Shown here: one piece after another, positions 6,691 to 13,615 of the stretch
Layout: each line of letters starts with the position of its first letter
Numbering within the stretch: the first letter of the stretch is position 1
NCBI GenBank assembly: GCA_902495085.1
Contig: CABUWA010000013.1
Coordinates: forward strand, 1-23,037
Direction of reading: 5' to 3'
Length of the DNA stretch: 23,037 nucleotides
Origin: an uncultured Collinsella sp.
GTDB taxonomy: Bacteria; Actinomycetota; Coriobacteriia; Coriobacteriales; Coriobacteriaceae
Made by a program: the position numbers and the translations under genes
Notes under the pieces: model-generated
The model's input: the letters and a program-made list of their open reading frames with translations, nothing else
Databases searched by the model: none
What the model was told of the DNA's origin: nothing

Positions 6691-7819
6691 AGTAGTAGGC
6701 CCACATGGCTTCGACTTCGTTGAGGACCTCTACGACGCCCCAGCGCCGGGCGCTGCGGCTGGCCGAGTTGGGATCGAAGACTTCAATCTGGTCGGCGTCG
6801 TCAATACCGTAAAGTACAATGTAGTGGCCCACGTTGGTAAAGGTGCCCGGCCGAACGGCGGCGATGACGGGCGCTCCCGAACGCAGCGCCTGAGTCATCG
6901 AGTCGCGATCGTTATGAAGCTCCGTTCCGTTAAGTCCCAACTGCCACGCACCGCTCGTCATAAACGACCATTCGGTTGCACCGGTGGGGGCGTAATTGCC
7001 TGCCTCGGAAAGCGCGCACATATCGACGGGAGTCATATCGGTGCGTCCCGTCTTAAAGATATAGACCATGGTGAGGCACGTAGGTCCGCAAGCATTTTGG
7101 CGGATGGTACCGCCGGCGTAAGGCAGCTCCGACCATGCAGGGTCGATCTGATAGATATGGGGCATCGTGCCGGCTTGCCATTGCGAGCGCGGGGTCGAAA
7201 AGGCGAAAGAATAACCGGGCGCGACGGGGGCCTTGAGCAGCTTGTCCTCGGCGGTGGGCTCGAGACCGGCTGATCCGTGGGAGATACACGAGCCTAAAAA
7301 TAAAAAGAGCAGGCACGCGACGATGGAGCAAAGCGCGATGCGTGCGCGGCGGAAGGGTAGAGCGGGAGCGCCGGAGCCGGCTCGAGATGCCGGGCGAGAG
7401 CTCAGACCGCTGCGTCCGTTCTGCGGGCGCGAAAAAGAACGGCGGACAAAGATGCCGGGCTGGGGGCGACCGTTGCGACGCAGTTGCGGCACATCGGTCT
7501 GGCGCTGGCGCGTGCCCGTGAAAGAGCGCGTGCTTTGGCGTTGATCGGTACTGCGACTGCGCCGTTCGGTTTTAGCGTTGGATCTGCTCGAAGCGACGGC
7601 ACCGTCGCGTCTGCGAGTCGCAGCGGTACTAGCCTGCCCTCGAGTCTCAGAACCGCTGGTGTTTTGCCGAGGCGTAGGGCGGGGCTGCCGTTGCGAGCTG
7701 CTTGGATACTGCGGGCTGGCGGCGGTGGAAGAAGACGAGCTTCCGGGCGTCGGCGTAGCGCGACCGGCAAGGCGAACGCTCTGTCGCCGTTGATCGCCGT
7801 CGTTAAAACCATATGCCAT
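6689..7819 (-). CDS. Membrane-anchored C39-like cysteine peptidase domain protein
   Basis: The 376-residue protein has three parts. Residues 1-159 are low-complexity, rich in Arg, Ser, Gln, Pro and Thr and very basic. Residues about 160-178 (IALCSIVACLLFLFLGSCI) form one membrane segment. Residues about 220-376 match the C39-like (Peptidase_C39_2) papain fold: Cys244 in QNACGPTCLTMVY, His332 in NVGHYIVLYG, and Asp349 in EVFDPNS. The basic side would stay in the cytoplasm, placing the peptidase outside. An AGGCGG site precedes the ATG at 7819. Such domains cleave peptides or act on cell-wall-linked substrates; the substrate here is unknown. The gene stands alone between a repeat and a convergently oriented terminator region. 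Confidence 0.75.
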   Translation of the reverse strand: MAYGFNDGDQRRQSVRLAGRATPTPGSSSSSTAASPQYPSSSQRQPRPTPRQNTSGSETRGQASTAATRRRDGAVASSRSNAKTERRSRSTDQRQSTRSFTGTRQRQTDVPQLRRNGRPQPGIFVRRSFSRPQNGRSGLSSRPASRAGSGAPALPFRRARIALCSIVACLLFLFLGSCISHGSAGLEPTAEDKLLKAPVAPGYSFAFSTPRSQWQAGTMPHIYQIDPAWSELPYAGGTIRQNACGPTCLTMVYIFKTGRTDMTPVDMCALSEAGNYAPTGATEWSFMTSGAWQLGLNGTELHNDRDSMTQALRSGAPVIAAVRPGTFTNVGHYIVLYGIDDADQIEVFDPNSASRSARRWGVVEVLNEVEAMWAYY

Positions 7820-7961
7820 TTAAACCGCCTTGCCTCATGTATAACCCGTCTATCCTACAAAAAAGATGTACAACAAATGCGTGCGCGCGCCAAAAGCTCG
7901 GTAAACGGCACGAACGGGGGCGAGTTTGGCGCTATAAAGCGACACCCTCCTCGAGCTAAGA

Positions 7962-7986
7962 GAAAGGGGCTCTTTGGGCCCCTTTC
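7962..7986 (-). terminator. Terminator after the distal YfcC-family permease gene
   Basis: GAAAGGGGC (7962-7970) and GCCCCTTTC (7978-7986) are perfect 9-bp arms around a 7-base loop. On the minus strand the stem is followed by TCTT. It lies 31 bp beyond the stop of the permease gene that ends at 8017. Confidence 0.7.
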
Positions 7987-8016
7987 AAAAGATGTGATTT
8001 GTGGTGCGCCCGCCGA

Positions 8017-9495
8017 TTACAAAACGAGCATCAGCACGGTGACAAACGAAACGGTAATCACGGTAAGCAGGACCATGTATTTGGCGGCCGTCTTGATGTA
8101 GGTCGCGTAGCTTACCTGGGCAAGCTCGAGGCCAGCCATGATGGACCCGCATGTGGGAGTGATCATCGCTACAACGCCGTGTGTGGCGAGGTAGATTGCG
8201 ACCATGGCTTCGGGGGCAAAGCCTAAGGATGCCGCCAACGGTCCCATGATAGGCATCGAGACGGTTGCCATGCCCGTACTCGAGGGGATGAGGAAAGACA
8301 GGGCAAAGTAGAGCGCATAGGAGAGCGGGGCAAAGACTGTGGCGGATACGCCGGCGAGCGCGTTGGCGGCGTTGGTGAGGATCCACACATCGAGTCCGGT
8401 GATGGACATGAGCACGGAGACGCCGCGGGCGACGGCGACGACGAGCGCGACAGAAACAAGGTCGGCGCAGCCGTGCAGGATGGTGTCGACGAGTTCTTTC
8501 TCCTGCATACCGGCAACCTTGCCGATAATAATTGTCATGGTGAAGAACCAGATGCCGCATTCGGTAAAGTACCACTGACCAAGTGGCAGGCCAGTCAAAA
8601 GTGCGCTCCATGCGGTGCTGAGGTCATCGCCCTTGGCGCCGATATCAAATAGGCCAACTCCGAATGTCTGCCACGGAATAAAGCCGATGATCATGACGAC
8701 AAACGTGAGGGCGAAGAGAACAAGGACGCGCTTTTGAATTTTGGAAAGCTCGACGTGCGCGTCCTCGGCGGAATCGCCGTTCTTGTCGCCGTAGAGACGC
8801 TCGGCGGTCTCCCATTCCTCGGGGGTGAGCGATGAGGCGGCGCGGTCGGTGCGGACGCGCTTGGCATACCGCATGACAAAAATGATGCCCGAAATCTCGG
8901 CGATGGCGAACATAACCAGACCGATGCCGATCATGAGTCCCTGGTCATAGGGGATGCCGGCTGCCTTGAGAGCATCAAGCGCGAGTCCGGTCGAAAACGG
9001 GTTGACCGTCGATCCCAAAACGCCAAGGCCGCAGCCCATGAGAACTACCATGCATCCAACGAGCGGATCCCAACCCATGGCAAACGTGACCGATGCCAGG
9101 AGCAGGTAGAAGGGGACGGATTCCTCGAGCATGCCGTACGTGGATCCGCAGATGCCAAAGGCGAGCATGAGAACAGGAACGAGCAATAGATCATTACCGC
9201 CTAGTTTACGGACGAGCACGGCGATGCCGGTGTCGAGCGCGCCCGTTTTTTGGACTACGCCCAGGAAACCGCCAAGCACAAGAATGAACACGCAGACCTG
9301 CATGGCGCTCTCAAAGCCCAAGAAGGGAGAAGCCATAAAGTTGCCAAGCGTTGCGGCCTGCACGTCAGGGCTAAATGACGAGACGACCCACGAGGCGATG
9401 GCCACGAGCAACAGGCAGCCAAAGAGAATGGTAAAAGATGAGGGCATCTGGCGTGGCTTACGTTCTTTGCCAGATGCGGCAGCCTTATCCGACAT
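8017..9495 (-). CDS. YfcC-family (DcuC/ArsB-like) permease, distal copy
   Basis: This 492-residue membrane protein belongs to the YfcC/DcuC-like superfamily, whose members move basic amino acids, peptides or dicarboxylates; arginine/ornithine exchangers of arc operons can belong here. Hallmarks are NPFSTG after the first helical bundle, a central hydrophilic loop (about 220-260), and PSSTGMATVSMPIMGPLAAS in the second half, giving the usual two-bundle inverted layout. I start at MSDKAAASGK (9495), because AAGGAG lies 7 bp before it; an ATG at 9531 would add 12 residues containing that site. It shares the fold with the permease at 12026-13543 but is clearly diverged, so this is not a recent duplication. 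It lies after a terminator and a 431-bp gap, so it probably has its own promoter. The substrate is unproven. Confidence 0.88.
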   Translation of the reverse strand: MSDKAAASGKERKPRQMPSSFTILFGCLLLVAIASWVVSSFSPDVQAATLGNFMASPFLGFESAMQVCVFILVLGGFLGVVQKTGALDTGIAVLVRKLGGNDLLLVPVLMLAFGICGSTYGMLEESVPFYLLLASVTFAMGWDPLVGCMVVLMGCGLGVLGSTVNPFSTGLALDALKAAGIPYDQGLMIGIGLVMFAIAEISGIIFVMRYAKRVRTDRAASSLTPEEWETAERLYGDKNGDSAEDAHVELSKIQKRVLVLFALTFVVMIIGFIPWQTFGVGLFDIGAKGDDLSTAWSALLTGLPLGQWYFTECGIWFFTMTIIIGKVAGMQEKELVDTILHGCADLVSVALVVAVARGVSVLMSITGLDVWILTNAANALAGVSATVFAPLSYALYFALSFLIPSSTGMATVSMPIMGPLAASLGFAPEAMVAIYLATHGVVAMITPTCGSIMAGLELAQVSYATYIKTAAKYMVLLTVITVSFVTVLMLVL

Positions 9496-9576
9496 ACAAA
9501 GCTCCTTCACGGAAAGCCCTGCCTCCGCCATGGGAGACGGGGCTCTCGTTAATCAATAAGGTCTTGACTCTGTTGT

Positions 9577-9604
9577 CGACTTGAAAGCTGCACCCTTCAA
9601 GTCG
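9577..9604 (-). promoter_or_regulatory. Perfect dyad in the leader of the distal permease gene
   Basis: CGACTTGAA (9577-9585) and TTCAAGTCG (9596-9604) are perfect 9-bp inverted arms, 10 bases apart, 82 bp before the start codon. A possible promoter (TTGATA at 9639-9644 and a weak TAAACG at 9616-9621, minus strand) lies just upstream, which would put the dyad at the start of the transcript. It may be an operator or a 5' UTR hairpin. A second, imperfect 12-bp hairpin follows at 9515-9544. No T tract follows the dyad. Confidence 0.45.
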
Positions 9605-9716
9605 GGGAAGTAATGCGTTTAATAAAGCGTGCATCACATATCAATAATACCATCCGGTGAGTATGTGAGGACATCTATGGTGGCATGTATTCCGCAAACG
9701 AGCCGACCTATCGGTA

Positions 9717-9740
9717 AACGTACAATGTGATATACGTTGT
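9717..9740. promoter_or_regulatory. Weak operator-like dyad in the permease upstream region
   Basis: ACAATGT (9722-9728) and ACGTTGT (9734-9740) form 7-bp inverted arms with one G-T pair around a 5-base spacer, the spacing of many helix-turn-helix dimers. AACGTA/TACGTT overlaps it. The rest of 9605-9860 is AT-richer, non-coding sequence in which I see no gene; a 75-codon minus-strand open frame there looks random. Confidence 0.25.
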
Positions 9741-9859
9741 CGCATATAGATGCGGGTATTTTTAAGGACTGGTCCCTAGTGATCCCTTTTCTGTTGGTCT
9801 GGTGGCCCCTGCTGTTTTGGTTCGCGGCGACTGCACGTCGCTTAGACGATAGGGGGAGC

Positions 9860-9895
9860 AATAAAACGGGATGAAGAATAGGCCTTCATCCCGTT
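9860..9895 (-). terminator. Terminator after the 2-hydroxyacid dehydrogenase gene
   Basis: AACGGGATGAAG (9865-9876) and CTTCATCCCGTT (9884-9895) pair perfectly over 12 bp with a 7-base loop; on the minus strand they are followed by TTATT, with TTTT spanning the stem end. It sits 31 bp past the dehydrogenase stop codon. Confidence 0.9.
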
Positions 9896-9926
9896 GAGCC
9901 ACGTGTTCTGGAAGCAGTTTAAGCTC

Positions 9927-10934
9927 CTACAACACGTTTACGACAGGAACGTCGTTAACCAACTTGAAGAGCTGGTCCTTTTCGCCCTTGAGGAAGTGTC
10001 CGATGTTGTTGCACGGGAAGATCATGAGGTCGCGTAGCGACGAAGACGAATAGAACGCAGAGTGCGGCGTGATAATCACGTTGTCGCGGCCAACGAGCGG
10101 GTGGTTTGCCAGGTCGGGCGTCTCGTCATACAGAACATCGGCGCCAAACGCGCGAATCTGGCCAGAATCGAGAGCTTCGATAAGAGCGGGTTCGTCCATG
10201 CAGAGGCCACGGCCCAGGTTAATGACGATGGGCTTTTTCTTCATCTTGGCGAACTTCTCGGCGTCAAAGTAATGATAGTTCGTCTCGTTAAGATTCATAT
10301 GATTGATAATGATGTCGGCCTCGGCCAAAACCTCGTCGATCTCGGCCTGCTCGACACCGTTTTGCCCAAAAAGGTTCTGGTCGATAAAGGGGTCGTTGGA
10401 GATGATGCGCTTGACAAGGCCCTTGGCTTTACGGGCGGTGCACTTGCCGATTTTGCCAAAACCAAAGATGCCGAGGGTCTGGTCTTCAAGACGAGGCACC
10501 TCGGGAGCCGCGGCGTAATCCCAACGGTGCTCCTGCTCAATCTGACCGATGTAGAACTTGAAGTTCTTGTTGAGCGCGTACATATAGGCGATGGCGCTTT
10601 CGGAGACATCCCAGGTGCAGTATTCGCCGACGGGGCAGACGCCCACGCCGCGCGCAGTTGCCTCGTCCATGTCTACGTTGTCATAGCCGGTGGCGTTGAT
10701 GGCGATGACCTTGAGGTTGGGAGCGTGCTCGAACGCTTCCTTGTCCACCTTGATGAAGGCAGTGAGCAGAGCGTCGGCATCGGCAAGATGCTCGTAGAAC
10801 TCCTCGCGTGCCTCATCGGTATACGCGTAAACCTCAACATCGATATCCTCACCCAGATGAGATTTGAGGGTCTCGGTTTCGAGGTCGTGCTGGGGCATCA
10901 TGCTCTCGGCATAATCGCTGATCAAGATCTTCAT
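9927..10934 (-). CDS. D-isomer-specific 2-hydroxyacid dehydrogenase
   Basis: This 335-residue cytoplasmic enzyme should interconvert a 2-oxoacid and a D-2-hydroxyacid with NAD(H). It has the Rossmann motif GIFGFGKIG (155-163), an Asp at the end of the second strand (Asp181, favouring NAD over NADP), and the catalytic set Arg242 (NLGRGLCMDE), Glu271 (DVLYDETPD) and His291 (ITPHSAFYS). The family includes D-lactate dehydrogenase and CtBP-like proteins; the substrate is not evident. The start at 10934 follows AAAGGAAG; an upstream in-frame ATG at 11030 falls inside a terminator hairpin and gives an unlikely N-terminus. It follows the deiminase-like gene on the same strand with a terminator between, so expression may be partly uncoupled. 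Its place in an arginine-type cluster is unusual. Confidence 0.9.
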   Translation of the reverse strand: MKILISDYAESMMPQHDLETETLKSHLGEDIDVEVYAYTDEAREEFYEHLADADALLTAFIKVDKEAFEHAPNLKVIAINATGYDNVDMDEATARGVGVCPVGEYCTWDVSESAIAYMYALNKNFKFYIGQIEQEHRWDYAAAPEVPRLEDQTLGIFGFGKIGKCTARKAKGLVKRIISNDPFIDQNLFGQNGVEQAEIDEVLAEADIIINHMNLNETNYHYFDAEKFAKMKKKPIVINLGRGLCMDEPALIEALDSGQIRAFGADVLYDETPDLANHPLVGRDNVIITPHSAFYSSSSLRDLMIFPCNNIGHFLKGEKDQLFKLVNDVPVVNVL

Positions 10935-10969
10935 GGGTGCTTCCTTTCCCCTTTGAGGGGCTTGTGGGT

Positions 10970-11013
10970 AAAAAGGGGCGCCGCAGCGCCGGAATCCAGC
11001 GGAGCGGCGCCCC
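10970..11013 (-). terminator. Terminator between deiminase-like and dehydrogenase genes
   Basis: GGGGCGCCGC (10975-10984) and GCGGCGCCCC (11004-11013) form perfect 10-bp arms; on the minus strand the stem runs straight into TTTTTACC. Transcripts from the carbamoyltransferase promoter should largely stop here, with some read-through to the dehydrogenase gene. Confidence 0.85.
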
Positions 11014-11055
11014 ATGAGAGGCTCGGACAAATACTGTCCAGGCGAAACGTTCGGA

Positions 11056-11913
11056 CTACGGACGCTCGATCGGCTGGGTCAGGCAGTGCGGGCCGCCGCC
11101 GGCGTGCAGGATCTGGTCGAGCGGCACGTCGATGACCTCGATGCCCAGAGCGCGCATCTTGTCGTTGATGTGCTTGTTCTTCTCGATGGCAACGACCTTG
11201 TTGTTGCCGATGCACTGGACGTTGCAGCCGTGCTTGTACATATCCTCACTGGCGACGGGGATGAGCTCGAAGCCGCGGCGCTTGAGCATCTGCAGGAAGT
11301 TATAGGGCAGCTGGTCAATGCAAGCGAGCGCAACTTGGGGAGCGACGATGTTAAAGATCATGTCAAGGTGCAGGTTGTCGGGCGGGCAGGGAACGCCGAC
11401 GACGGTATAGCCAAACTTCTCGAGCTGATGGCGGAGGCTGGCGACTCCCTGTTCATCGGTACGATCGACCATGCCCCAGGCGAGCGTATGCTCATCGATC
11501 ATCCAGAAGTCGCCGCCCTCCATGCAACCTGCGTTAACGCGGGCGACGATGGGGACACCCATCTCCTTAAGCTTTGCCTCATAGGACTGGGCCTCGATCT
11601 GGCGGACCGGATGACGGAAGTGGCCCATGACGGCGCCTTCCTTGATCATGCAACCATAGTCGCGGGCAAAGGTCATGACCTCGTACTTGGGGTTGGCCTC
11701 GACCTCGACGACCTCGATGCCGTTATCCTTGTAGGCGTCAACGAGCATCTGCCATTCCTTGACCATGATGTCGTTCTGTTCGGTATCGCCCTTCTTCATC
11801 CATTCGGAGGTGATGACGTTGATGCCGTTGAAGGTGTAGTACTTCGGCGAGCACATCATGACCTTTTTGAGCGGATTGGTGGCGTTGGAGACGTAGATTT
11901 TCTCTTCAGACAT
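11056..11913 (-). CDS. Compact arginine-deiminase-like guanidino hydrolase
   Basis: The 285-residue protein belongs to the guanidino-group-modifying superfamily (arginine deiminase, DDAH, amidinotransferases). The whole catalytic set is visible: Asp85 (TFARD), Glu132 (CMEGGDFW), His182 and Asp184 (NLHLDMIF), and the nucleophile Cys277 (AGGGPHCLTQP). Arg104 and Arg151 (DRTDE) match the two arginines that hold the substrate carboxylate in arginine deiminase. It is about 120 residues shorter than classical ArcA because the helical insertion before the FTRD motif is absent: FARD ends at 85 instead of about 166. Where ArcA has Asn six residues before the Asp, this protein has Val79. It probably deiminates a guanidino acid to a ureido acid for the neighbouring carbamoyltransferase. 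A DDAH or arginine dihydrolase activity is possible. AAAGGA precedes the ATG. Confidence 0.8.
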   Translation of the reverse strand: MSEEKIYVSNATNPLKKVMMCSPKYYTFNGINVITSEWMKKGDTEQNDIMVKEWQMLVDAYKDNGIEVVEVEANPKYEVMTFARDYGCMIKEGAVMGHFRHPVRQIEAQSYEAKLKEMGVPIVARVNAGCMEGGDFWMIDEHTLAWGMVDRTDEQGVASLRHQLEKFGYTVVGVPCPPDNLHLDMIFNIVAPQVALACIDQLPYNFLQMLKRRGFELIPVASEDMYKHGCNVQCIGNNKVVAIEKNKHINDKMRALGIEVIDVPLDQILHAGGGPHCLTQPIERP

Positions 11914-11956
11914 GGCAGGTTCCTTTCTTTAAGACCTACATACCTTAGGTGGAATG

Positions 11957-11995
11957 CGCGCGGCGGGAAAAACGGAGGGGCTTGCCCGCCGCGCG
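11957..11995 (-). other. Strong GC hairpin between permease and deiminase-like genes
   Basis: CGCGCGGCGGG (11957-11967) and CCCGCCGCGCG (11985-11995) are perfect 11-bp arms around a 17-base loop. On the minus strand the T5 run lies within the loop, not after the stem, so this is not a normal terminator. It may protect or tune the mRNA between genes; that is inference. Confidence 0.5.
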
Positions 11996-12025
11996 AGGAT
12001 TCCCGCGGGGGAGTAGCGCCTAGAC

Positions 12026-13543
12026 CTAGAGCATCACGAGGACGCAGAGGAAGGCGCAGCAGGCGGCGAACAGGACGGCGACGATGGGGGCGATCTTCTT
12101 GACCCAGTCGCCGTAGCTCATGTGCGCCGCGGCCGTGCACGTCATGACGACGATGGAGCACGGGGTGATCATCTTGGCCAGGCCGAGCGCCATGAGGTAG
12201 ATGATGACCATGATGTAGACGTCGACGCCGGCGAAGGTGGACAGCGTGCCCATGATGCCCATGGTGGCGGCGGCGAGGCCGGTGGAGCTGGGGATCAGGC
12301 AGGCGATGAGGAAGTAGCAGACCAGGGCGACGACGACGAAGGCGAAGGGCGGCAGGGAGGCCAGCGCGTTCTCGCACATGTTGAGGATGGACGGGGTGAT
12401 CTGGCCGTTGTCCATGACGACCTGGATGCCGCGTGCCAGCGGCACGACGAAGGCGGTGGAGACCAGGCCGGAGGCGCCCTTGAGAATCGTATCGATGATA
12501 GTGTCGGCATCATAGTGCATGACTACGCCGATGAGGATGACCATGATCAGGGTGATCATCGAGAGCTCGGGGAAATACCAGTTTCCGAAGGCGGTGATGT
12601 CGGTGCCCAGGACGTTGCGCAGGCCCGGGGTTGCGGCGACCCATGCGACGAAGTCCTCGAAGAACGTCCACTCGGGGTTGAGGGAGGTCCAGGGGGTCAG
12701 ACCGACGATCATAAAGACGAAGGTAAGTACGAACAGTGCGAGCGCGCCCTTCTGGCGACCGGTGAGGGTGAGGTCCTCGTCGTCGGCGGCGGGGAACTCC
12801 TTGAGGTCCTGCTCGCGCCGGAAGAACTGGACGGACTTCTCGGGATGCGCCTTGATCTTGTCGGCGTAGCGGCAGATCAGGAGGATGACGAGGCCGGTGA
12901 AGATGACGGACATCGCGATGCGGGGAATCATGCCCTCGCCAGGGGAGATGCCGGCGATACCCGATGCGATGCCCGTGGAGAACGGGTTAATGATCGACGA
13001 GAGGCAGCCGATCTGGGTGCCGAGGACGACGATCATGATCGCGGTGACCGTATCGAGGCCGAGGGCCAGGATGACGGGCACGAACATCAGGAAGTAGACG
13101 ATGCCTTCCTCATAGGCGCCTTCGAGCGTACCGAAGAACGCCATCAGGATAACGAGGATGGCGATCAGCGCATGCATGTTGTTCTGATTGGCGATAGTGA
13201 TGCGCTTGATGGCCGTCTTGAGCGCGCAGGTGCGATCCATCATCTCGAGTAAGCTGCCGAACAGCATGATGGTGAGGGAGATCGAAATGGCGCCGGAGAC
13301 CGTGCCACCGCCGAGCATGCCGGTGATGGGGGCCATGAAGATGTCCCAGAGGCCCTGGGGGTTGCTCTCGACCACGTGGTAGGTGCCGGCGATGGCGTCG
13401 CCGCCCTCGGAGAGCTCGTAGGCTCCGCCGGGGACGAACCAGGTCAGGAGGGCGATGAAGGCGATGACGGCGAACAGGATCACATAGGTGTTCGGCATCT
13501 GGAATTTCTTCCTCGCCGGCTTTTCCTTGATTTCTTCAGCCAT
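12026..13543 (-). CDS. YfcC-family permease, arc-type exchanger candidate
   Basis: This 505-residue membrane protein has the YfcC/DcuC-like layout: a cytoplasmic lysine-rich N-terminus, helices from about residue 20, NPFSTG in the first half, a hydrophilic loop at about 230-270, and PSSTGLAAATMGIMGTLSTF in the second half. YfcC-like carriers of arc clusters exchange substrate for product, for example arginine for ornithine, and need no energy. It sits 72 bp after the carbamoyltransferase and 112 bp before the deiminase-like gene, on the same strand and with the same heavy use of G/C-ending codons as the former, so all three are probably one transcript. AAGGAA precedes the ATG. The substrate is inferred from context. 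Confidence 0.87.
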   Translation of the reverse strand: MAEEIKEKPARKKFQMPNTYVILFAVIAFIALLTWFVPGGAYELSEGGDAIAGTYHVVESNPQGLWDIFMAPITGMLGGGTVSGAISISLTIMLFGSLLEMMDRTCALKTAIKRITIANQNNMHALIAILVILMAFFGTLEGAYEEGIVYFLMFVPVILALGLDTVTAIMIVVLGTQIGCLSSIINPFSTGIASGIAGISPGEGMIPRIAMSVIFTGLVILLICRYADKIKAHPEKSVQFFRREQDLKEFPAADDEDLTLTGRQKGALALFVLTFVFMIVGLTPWTSLNPEWTFFEDFVAWVAATPGLRNVLGTDITAFGNWYFPELSMITLIMVILIGVVMHYDADTIIDTILKGASGLVSTAFVVPLARGIQVVMDNGQITPSILNMCENALASLPPFAFVVVALVCYFLIACLIPSSTGLAAATMGIMGTLSTFAGVDVYIMVIIYLMALGLAKMITPCSIVVMTCTAAAHMSYGDWVKKIAPIVAVLFAACCAFLCVLVML

Positions 13544-13564
13544 GGTGTATTTCCTTACGTGAGG

Positions 13565-13594
13565 CGCCGCGGCCCGGAGGGGCGGGCCGCGGCG
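13565..13594 (-). other. Strong GC hairpin between carbamoyltransferase and permease genes
   Basis: CGCCGCGGCCC (13565-13575) and GGGCCGCGGCG (13584-13594) form perfect 11-bp arms with an 8-base loop. No T tract follows on the minus strand, and the ribosome binding site of the permease lies just beyond. It resembles the hairpin at 11957-11995 in strength and place, suggesting a shared role in mRNA stability or processing. Confidence 0.5.
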
Positions 13595-13615
13595 TGCGGT
13601 CGGTCCGTGGCGCGG

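Noticed and set aside
9634..9861. 75-codon minus-strand open frame upstream of the distal permease gene
   Set aside because: No ribosome binding site or recognisable motif; it lies between a terminator and the permease leader in AT-richer sequence.
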